A stretch of 64,000 bases of DNA, taken from Labedella gwakjiensis. GTDB lineage: Bacteria > Actinomycetota > Actinomycetes > Actinomycetales > Microbacteriaceae. The translations under genes and the position numbers were made by a program. The DNA lies in contig NZ_PYAU01000001.1 in NCBI RefSeq assembly GCF_003014675.1, forward strand, positions 1,426,001 through 1,490,000. Reading direction: 5' to 3'. Of this stretch, positions 58,960 through 64,000 are shown in pieces. The first letter of the stretch is position 1. The number at the start of each line of letters is the position of its first letter. The notes under the pieces were generated by a model that saw nothing but the letters and a program-made list of their open reading frames with translations, searched no databases and had not been told where the DNA came from.

Positions 58960-60666
58960 TCAGCCCGCGAGCACCGCTCGAACCACGTCGAACGCGGGCG
59001 TCGGCTCCCCGTCGTCGAAGAGGAGGTCGTGGCCCTCGTGCAGGCCGCGGTCGTCGTCGATCCACCAGTCGTACCGATCGTCGACACCCCACGTGGTGTA
59101 CGAGACGCAGGCCGCCGAGCGGAGGCAGGTCTCGAAGACGGTGGCGTACTGCTCCGCTTGGGCCTCCTCACCCTGATCGTCCGTGACGTCGTTCTCGGAG
59201 ATTCGAACGAGCAGCCCGGCGTCTTCGAAGCGGTCGAACGTGGCGGAGAGATCATCGGCCGAGACGGCATCGGTGTCGAGGTCGTAGATGTGCGCCTGGA
59301 GCCCCACGCCGTCGATGTGCCCGCCCTGCTCGTTCGTGTCGAGAGCGAGCTGGAGCAAGGCGTCCTGTCGGGGACCCGGCACGTCGGCCCCGTTCTCGTT
59401 GATGAACTGGCGGACGTCCGGGTCCGCGGCGGAGACGGCCTGTGAGACGACGACCGGGTACGTCGGCCCGAAGACACGGAACCAGACGTTCTCCTGCAGA
59501 TCGGTCCCCTGGTCGACATCGAACGGCTCGTTGACAACGTCGAGCGAATCGAGCCGACCCCGGAAGTGTGTGACGACGGTGGTCACGTAGTCGAGCAGGA
59601 TCTCGGCGCTGGCCGCGCGCTCCTCCTCGGAGTCGGCGGGGAGTTCCCGCATCCAGCGGGGCATCGCCTCGCTGAAGGCGATGGTGTGGCCGTGCACCGC
59701 GATGCCCTTCTCCTCCGCGAGGTCGAGGAGGGCGTCGGCCTCATCGAAGAGGTACTCACCCTGTCGCGGCGAGAGGGCCTGCGGCTTCATCGCGTTCTCC
59801 GGGGTGAGTGCACCGAAGTTGTTCACGAAGCTGCTCGCGTAGTCCGCGTCCGAGGCGAGGGGACCGAGCGCCACCGCCGCACCGATCAGGAAGTCCGGGC
59901 GAGAGCCCGCGGCGAGAGCCTGCAGGCCGTCCGGGAGCCGTTCGAGGTCGGTCGCGACCGGAGCTGCGGTGGAGAGGGAAGCGCCGGCCGGCGCAGCAGC
60001 GGTGAACGAGGGGACCGTGAAGGACCCCTCATCGCTCGACAGCCCGAGCCAGAGTTCGCCCGAGACGAAGACATCCCCGAGGGGAAGGGAGGACAACGTC
60101 TCGCCGTCGCTCTCGACCTCGAGCCGGTCCCCGGAACGGGCCACCGAGAACTCCGCCTCGGGATCCGGGACACGGACGTGCTCGTCCTGCACCGGCTGCG
60201 GGTCGGTCACGTCCTGCTGGGGAGAGCCGTCGAAGACGGCGATCCGGAGGTCGTCACCGCGGAGCGTGAGCCGGACACCCGCCGGTTCGATGCGGAACTC
60301 GTCGGCGATCACCGGTGGGCTGTCGTAGACGGCCAGAGTGGCGTCGGCTGTCACGTCCGTGAACGTCGCACTGAGGGTGAAGTCCTCCGCGGCGGCGAGG
60401 TGCGTCCCCGCGATGTTGACCGGCGGGTCGGGCTGTCCTCCTCCACCGTCCTGCTCGACGATGCTTCGCGCCGTCGTCGTCACCCGCAGGCCGTCACCGT
60501 CCGGGACGATGCCCGGCACGTGCCGCCACTCCTGCTTCAGCAGGTCGATGACGGTGACCCGCTCCGGTTGCGGGTCCGTCGAGCTGCAGCCCATCAGGGC
60601 CAGGAGGACGCCGACGGTCGCCGCGCCCACGAAGCGTCGCCGACGAGCGGTCGGCGCTGCCCTCAC
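58960..60666 (-). CDS. GH10 family glycoside hydrolase (endo-1,4-beta-xylanase-like) lipoprotein
   Basis: 568 residues. Lipobox LALMGCSS (Cys near 27). Residues 30-250 form a beta-rich accessory region. The GH10 barrel follows: NFGALTPENAMKPQ, VHGHTIAFSEAMPRWM, acid/base Glu in LDVVNEPFDV and nucleophile Glu in VRISENDVTDD (usually TELD; Asn replaces Leu). Ends with YTTWGVDDRYDWW. Acts on xylan or related glucans outside the cell. GTG start with no good ribosome-binding site, overlapped by the stop of a 26-codon ORF. Confidence 0.87.
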   Translation of the reverse strand: MRAAPTARRRRFVGAATVGVLLALMGCSSTDPQPERVTVIDLLKQEWRHVPGIVPDGDGLRVTTTARSIVEQDGGGGQPDPPVNIAGTHLAAAEDFTLSATFTDVTADATLAVYDSPPVIADEFRIEPAGVRLTLRGDDLRIAVFDGSPQQDVTDPQPVQDEHVRVPDPEAEFSVARSGDRLEVESDGETLSSLPLGDVFVSGELWLGLSSDEGSFTVPSFTAAAPAGASLSTAAPVATDLERLPDGLQALAAGSRPDFLIGAAVALGPLASDADYASSFVNNFGALTPENAMKPQALSPRQGEYLFDEADALLDLAEEKGIAVHGHTIAFSEAMPRWMRELPADSEEERAASAEILLDYVTTVVTHFRGRLDSLDVVNEPFDVDQGTDLQENVWFRVFGPTYPVVVSQAVSAADPDVRQFINENGADVPGPRQDALLQLALDTNEQGGHIDGVGLQAHIYDLDTDAVSADDLSATFDRFEDAGLLVRISENDVTDDQGEEAQAEQYATVFETCLRSAACVSYTTWGVDDRYDWWIDDDRGLHEGHDLLFDDGEPTPAFDVVRAVLAG

Positions 60667-60743
60667 GGGGCGTCCCCGCGGAAGCCCGGCCGATCGTCAT
60701 CGTGGACGGACCACGCGAGCGCGCATCTCGGGAGCTGACCCAT
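60663..60743 (-). CDS. 26-codon leaderless upstream ORF overlapping the GH10 start
   Basis: ATG ORF starting MGQLPRCALAWSVHDDD; its TGA overlaps the GH10 GTG as GTGA. The ATG is six bases after TACCGT. Same design as the leaders of cysG and nirB; inferred to drive coupled translation. Confidence 0.5.
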   Translation of the reverse strand: MGQLPRCALAWSVHDDDRPGFRGDAP

Positions 60744-60749
60744 GGACTG

Positions 60750-60755
60750 ACGGTA
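60750..60755 (-). promoter_or_regulatory. -10 box for the GH10 transcript
   Basis: TACCGT, then CAGTCC, then ATG (60743) of the leader ORF. Confidence 0.55.
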
Positions 60756-60777
60756 GCAACACTCGTTCGGACGGACG

Positions 60778-60783
60778 TAGCCT
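60778..60783 (+). promoter_or_regulatory. -10 box, predicted leaderless start of the J-domain gene
   Basis: TAGCCT, then GAGCAG, then GTG (60790). Only 22 bases from the divergent GH10 -10 box. Confidence 0.6.
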
Positions 60784-60789
60784 GAGCAG

Positions 60790-61437
60790 GTGAGCCCGGA
60801 ACGCGCAGCGGAGGTGCTCGGCGTCGACGTCGAGGCCGAACCCCATGTGGTGACCGGCGCGTTCGCCGCGCGCGCCCGGCGCACCCACCCCGATGTGGAG
60901 GGTGGCAGCGCCGACGCGTTCCGCGAAGCCGTCGAGGCCCGCAACGTGCTCCTCAGCCGCGACCGCACCCGTGAGGGGTACCGCGCGCGCCAGGAGGCCT
61001 CAGCCGGGGCACCCGACGGCTACATCGTCTTCGACGAGAGCGACCGGCCCGGCGACGGCGCGAACCCGTCAGCCGAGTTCCCCCCGTGGGTCGTCGTGCC
61101 GCTCGCCCCGAGCCCTGCGCTCATCGCGGTGGGGACGGGCCTGCTCGTGATCGCCGCCTTCCTCTCCATCTACGACGTGCCCTATCCGTGGACGATCGCC
61201 GAGCCGATCGCGCGGTGGGTGCTCCTCATCGCCTCGGCCGTCGCGTTCGCGACGACGGGCCGGCGCGGCTTCCTCGTCGTGTTGGTCCTCCTCGTGATCG
61301 CGACTCTCGTGATCAACGTGGCGATCACGACGATCGGCGGCCTCCTCGGCCTGTTCTTCACGATGCCGGCGATCGCCGCGATCAACGCGGCCGGTTTCGT
61401 TCGCCGGCGCCGCCGCGCTGCCGGTCTCGTCCGCTGA
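60790..61437 (+). CDS. J-domain membrane protein
   Basis: 215 residues. The N-terminal 65 residues are J-like: RAAEVLGVDVEAEPHVVTGAF, the HPD tripeptide in RTHPDVEGGSADAFREAVEARNVL. Then three or four membrane segments (LIAVGTGLLVIAAFLSIY, VLLIASAVAFATTG, FLVVLVLLVIATLVINVAI). Could recruit DnaK to the membrane. GTG start without ribosome-binding site; leaderless predicted. 43 bases before the next gene. Confidence 0.8.
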   Translation: MSPERAAEVLGVDVEAEPHVVTGAFAARARRTHPDVEGGSADAFREAVEARNVLLSRDRTREGYRARQEASAGAPDGYIVFDESDRPGDGANPSAEFPPWVVVPLAPSPALIAVGTGLLVIAAFLSIYDVPYPWTIAEPIARWVLLIASAVAFATTGRRGFLVVLVLLVIATLVINVAITTIGGLLGLFFTMPAIAAINAAGFVRRRRRAAGLVR

Positions 61438-61468
61438 GACCCGCCGTGGCCGGTTCGGGGCCGCTCGA

Positions 61469-61474
61469 TAGGGT
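61469..61474 (+). promoter_or_regulatory. -10 box, predicted leaderless start
   Basis: TAGGGT, then TGCGAG, then ATG (61481). Confidence 0.65.
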
Positions 61475-61480
61475 TGCGAG

Positions 61481-62128
61481 ATGACTTCCGCCCCGATCCG
61501 CCGTCCGTCCGTGAAGGGCCCCGCCTGGCTGACCTGGATCGGCGTGGTCCTCCTCGTCGCCTCCGTCGCCATCGCCATCGCTACCGTCTCCCTGTTCGCC
61601 TCCCTGCTTCCCACGGGTTTCCTGAACCAGGACGGCACCCCGGGCGACGACGTCATCGCGTCGATCGACGCGGGCGAGAGCGCGTCGGTCGAGCTCGACG
61701 GCGACACGTCCTACTCGCTCCTCCTCGTGCGTCCGACGGACGAGTCGTCGGGTGCGCTGACCGGCGATGTCGCACTCATCGCGCCCGACGGCACGACCTC
61801 CGTCGCCGACCGTGCCCCCGCCGTGAGCACCCGGGTGTCCGGGGGCCAGGCCACGGCCGCGTCCTTCGCCGCATTCGAGACGACGGACGACGGCGCGTAC
61901 ACGATCACCGTGCCGGCGGCGACGGATGATCAGCCGACCTCGGTTCTCGTCGTCGAGGACGGCGACACCCTGCCCTTCGTCGGCGGGGTGTTCGGCTCGA
62001 TCGGCGGTGTCTTCGCCGTGCTGCTGCTCGGCATCCCCGGCCTCGGCCTCACGATCGGCGGTGCGATCTGGTGGAGCTCCCGTCGCCGCGCTCGCCGGGC
62101 GTACGACGCGGGCCAGCCCACGGCCTGA
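61481..62128 (+). CDS. Hypothetical protein with two membrane segments
   Basis: 215 residues. N-terminal membrane helix (WIGVVLLVASVAIAIATVSLF), an external beta-rich domain of about 115 residues (ESASVELDGDTSYSLLLVRP, GAYTITVPAATDD) and a second helix near the C-terminus (GIPGLGLTIGGAIWW) ending in RRRARRAYDAG. Not recognised. Leaderless start predicted. Confidence 0.75.
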   Translation: MTSAPIRRPSVKGPAWLTWIGVVLLVASVAIAIATVSLFASLLPTGFLNQDGTPGDDVIASIDAGESASVELDGDTSYSLLLVRPTDESSGALTGDVALIAPDGTTSVADRAPAVSTRVSGGQATAASFAAFETTDDGAYTITVPAATDDQPTSVLVVEDGDTLPFVGGVFGSIGGVFAVLLLGIPGLGLTIGGAIWWSSRRRARRAYDAGQPTA

Positions 62129-62171
62129 GCCGGACGGCGGCGGTCCGCCCGCTCACAAGAGGCGCAAGGCG

Positions 62172-62654
62172 TCAGACGTAGAAGCCCTCACGCAGCACGA
62201 CGCCGTGTTCCAGCCACGCCTTGAGGGCGTTGAGCATGCTCGTCCATCCCTCGCAGTTCCCGAAGGCGCTCTTCGCGCCCGACGGCGTCGCCCGCCACGC
62301 CGACTCGGTGATCGTCACGAGGGTGCGCGCGCCGTCGTCGACCGGCTCGAACTCGAACGTCGTGGTGGTGTGATCGGAGTCGTCGGCCGCATCGTCGGCG
62401 CCCCACCGCACGACGATCCTCCGAGGGGCGTCCGCCTCCATGACCTCGACAGGGAAGCCTCCGGGGTGATCATGAAAGTCCCACGTGACCGTCGCGCCGG
62501 CGACGAGCCGTCCTGTCGCGCCTCCCGTCGTGAAGTAGCGGGACAGCTGCGCGGGATCGGCGACGGCGTCGTAGACCTCTTCGATCGGTCGTGCGACGCG
62601 ACCCGACACGGTGAACGACAGCTCGGTGAGCGTGGTCTCTTCGTTCTCATTCAT
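62172..62654 (-). CDS. SRPBCC (AHSA1-type) domain protein
   Basis: 160 residues. START-like fold: VARPIEEVYDAVADPAQLSRYF, ATVTWDFHDHP, VEVMEADAPRRIVVRW and the C-terminal GWTSMLNALKAWLE, all typical of AHSA1-like proteins paired with ArsR regulators. Probably binds a hydrophobic ligand; function unknown. Start codon is only 16 bases from that of the divergent arsR-type gene. Confidence 0.87.
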   Translation of the reverse strand: MNENEETTLTELSFTVSGRVARPIEEVYDAVADPAQLSRYFTTGGATGRLVAGATVTWDFHDHPGGFPVEVMEADAPRRIVVRWGADDAADDSDHTTTTFEFEPVDDGARTLVTITESAWRATPSGAKSAFGNCEGWTSMLNALKAWLEHGVVLREGFYV

Positions 62655-62670
62655 GTGATATTTTTACAAC
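62655..62670. promoter_or_regulatory. 16-bp divergent promoter between SRPBCC and ArsR genes
   Basis: Between the two outward start codons lie TATTTT (plus, 62659-62664, six bases before ATG 62671) and TAAAAA (minus, 62661-62666, six bases before ATG 62654). Both promoters overlap and both transcripts would be leaderless. The whole 22 bp is near-palindromic at its ends (CATG...CATG). Confidence 0.65.
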
Positions 62671-63012
62671 ATGAAGGAACGCGAGGTCAATGACGTCGAC
62701 GATCTCGTGTTCAAGGCCCTCGCCTCGGCGACCCGACGGCACATGCTCGACGTACTCAAGGCGTCCCCTCGCACGACCGGCGACCTCTGCGAGGCGTTGC
62801 CGCACCTCGACCGCACGACCGTTCTGCAGCACCTGCGCGTGCTCGAGCGCGCGGAACTCGTGACCGGCCGCCGCATCGGGCGCGAACGTCACCTGGCCCT
62901 CGCTCCCCTTCCGATCAAGCGGCTCCACGACCGCTGGATCGGCGACTACGCGCGCGCGGCCGTCGAGCTGCTCGACGAGCTCGATCGTCAGGCCACACCG
63001 AACGAGCGGTAG
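62671..63012 (+). CDS. ArsR-family transcriptional regulator
   Basis: 113 residues. Winged helix: LVFKALASATRRHMLDVLKAS, TTGDLCEALPHLDRTTVLQHLRVLERAELV and RRIGRERHLALAPLPI. No cysteine metal site. Pairs with the divergent SRPBCC gene, as often seen for this ArsR subgroup, and must sit on a promoter only 16 bp long to regulate it. Confidence 0.9.
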   Translation: MKEREVNDVDDLVFKALASATRRHMLDVLKASPRTTGDLCEALPHLDRTTVLQHLRVLERAELVTGRRIGRERHLALAPLPIKRLHDRWIGDYARAAVELLDELDRQATPNER

Positions 63013-63029
63013 GCGAAGAGAGCGATCCG

Positions 63030-64000
63030 TCAGTCCCAGTCGCCGTAGTAGGCGGCGAGGCTCGGCTCCGGGGAGCCCAGCCGGCGCGCGAGGCCCGCCG
63101 CCCGGTGCGTCCGATCGGTGAACACGTCATCGCCCCAGCGGGCGCGGCGGGTGAGTACGCGCGAGCTCGTGAGCACGAGGAGATCGCCGTCGTCGTCGGC
63201 GATGTGCACAGCCCCGTCGGCGCCCGTGCCGACATCCTCGAGGAAGGCACGCAGTGGAGCGCCGGTATCGACGCGGACGGGCGCGAGGACGTCGACCCGG
63301 TAGGGGACGTCGGCGGGCGCGAGTCCCGCGCGCACCCGTGGGTCGTCGACGCCGTCGAGCGGAGCGATGTCGCCGAGGTGGACGCGGGCCGTCGGCAGGT
63401 GGCGCAGGATGCTGTCGATCGTGATGAGCGCTTGCGTCGCGGTCATCGGCGCGGCGATCGTGACGGCGACGTCGCTCGCGGCCGTGACGAGCGCGTGCGG
63501 TCGGGAGCCGCCGATCGGGATGTACCGCTCCATGCGCCGGGTCTCGCGGTTCACCTCGGCGGGGTCGCGGTCGCGCCCACCCGCGTCGGGTCCGTTGTGC
63601 CACGCCACGGCGGTCGGCACGTGCGCGAGCACCGCGCCGCGGGTCCAGCAGCGCCAGGCCCAGTCCCAGTCCTCGCCGCCGTACTCGGTGAAGCTCTCGT
63701 CGAAGCCGCCGGTCTCGCGGAAGAACTCCGCGGTGCAGCACAACACCGCCCCGATCAGATAGCGGTACGACCGGGCGTCGGCGCGCAGCAGACCGCCCGA
63801 ACGCTCGTAGGCGTTCGCGAGCCAGGACGGGTCCTCGAAGAGGACATGCGCCGGCAGGCGATCGAGGGCCGCATCGTCGGGCAGAGCCGAGAGGTCCGCG
63901 TGGCGGCGGCGGCCCACGGTGACGGCGTCGGGGGCCAGGGCGGGGAGTCGCGTCAGCTCCTCGAGGTACCGGGGCTCGGGAGCGCAGTCCGCGTCGAGGA
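63030..64000 (-). CDS. GT2-type glycosyltransferase, C-terminal part (5' end beyond window)
   Basis: 323 codons visible. The first visible residues LDADCAPEPRYLEEL hold the DxD metal/donor motif; then RSYRYLIGAVLCCTAEFFRETGGFDESF and YGGEDWDWAWRCW, the acceptor-site region of galactosyltransferase-like GT2 enzymes. The last 120 residues are an extra domain with ALITIDSILRHLPTARVHLGD. Likely wall or capsule polysaccharide synthesis. The start lies upstream of 64000 on the minus strand. Confidence 0.87.
   Translation of the reverse strand, partial: LDADCAPEPRYLEELTRLPALAPDAVTVGRRRHADLSALPDDAALDRLPAHVLFEDPSWLANAYERSGGLLRADARSYRYLIGAVLCCTAEFFRETGGFDESFTEYGGEDWDWAWRCWTRGAVLAHVPTAVAWHNGPDAGGRDRDPAEVNRETRRMERYIPIGGSRPHALVTAASDVAVTIAAPMTATQALITIDSILRHLPTARVHLGDIAPLDGVDDPRVRAGLAPADVPYRVDVLAPVRVDTGAPLRAFLEDVGTGADGAVHIADDDGDLLVLTSSRVLTRRARWGDDVFTDRTHRAAGLARRLGSPEPSLAAYYGDWD

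Overview
The window is a chromosomal stretch of a high-GC actinobacterium, most likely a member of the Microbacteriaceae. The grounds are very high GC, GTG/ATG starts, dense GTGA/ATGA start-stop overlaps, a mycothiol-dependent-isomerase family gene, a NnaR-type regulator, an LAxTG cell-wall protein and many TAnnnT -10 boxes placed six bases before a start codon. The genus cannot be fixed from the sequence. I see no tRNA, rRNA, CRISPR array, insertion sequence, prophage or plasmid origin.

Layout. 1-1850 (minus): phosphoketolase, cut by the window edge, preceded by a small acidic protein. 1982-16952: a nearly self-contained nitrate-assimilation island. It holds siroheme synthase, MobA, a DUF6457 protein and MoeA (plus); nitrate transporter, nitrate reductase and its flavoprotein partner (minus); a NirD-sirohydrochlorin chelatase fusion (minus); and NirB, a second SUMT-like protein and the HemD-like regulator NnaR (plus). 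17132-25600: a hydrolase, a YidC paralogue, a DUF6412-like protein, a mycothiol-dependent-type enzyme, an epimerase, an SDR with an acidic partner, GlgX and a hypothetical. 25647-30022: two GAF-ANTAR proteins (the first frameshifted), a TagE-like glycosyltransferase and an acyltransferase overlapping it tail to tail. 30183-36049: an Nramp transporter broken by an extra 10-bp repeat copy, a DapA-family enzyme, its likely LacI regulator, an isochorismatase-like hydrolase and a DHA2-type MFS exporter. 36109-42377: DUF4190 protein, CPA1 antiporter, PucR-like regulator, esterase, quinone oxidoreductase and a secreted protein. 42479-48647: a five-gene oligopeptide/dipeptide-type ABC transporter with a divergent PadR regulator. 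48741-64000: RecQ, a short BLUF photoreceptor, SDR, a secreted S1 protease with a sortase signal, META lipoprotein, ArgG, HNH nuclease, an Apf-like transglycosylase, a GH10 lipoprotein, a J-domain membrane protein, an SRPBCC/ArsR divergent pair and a truncated glycosyltransferase.

How the genes work together. The island provides nitrate uptake, reduction of nitrate to nitrite to ammonium, molybdenum cofactor steps (MobA, MoeA), siroheme synthesis (CysG-type protein plus the chelatase domain fused to NirD) and a regulator. Its central divergent promoter has paired GTnAC half-sites placed almost symmetrically 33-35 bp upstream of each -10 box, which fits activation from both sides.

Most unusual. 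First, many genes appear to be transcribed from a TAnnnT box exactly six bases before the start codon, which predicts leaderless mRNAs. Second, several genes with poor ribosome-binding sites (cysG, nirB, yidC-like, GH10) are preceded by tiny ORFs of 7-26 codons whose stop overlaps the main start as GTGA or ATGA; three of these start leaderless. Third, there are two clean reading-frame breaks: Nramp, by a 10-bp tandem repeat, and a GAF-ANTAR gene.
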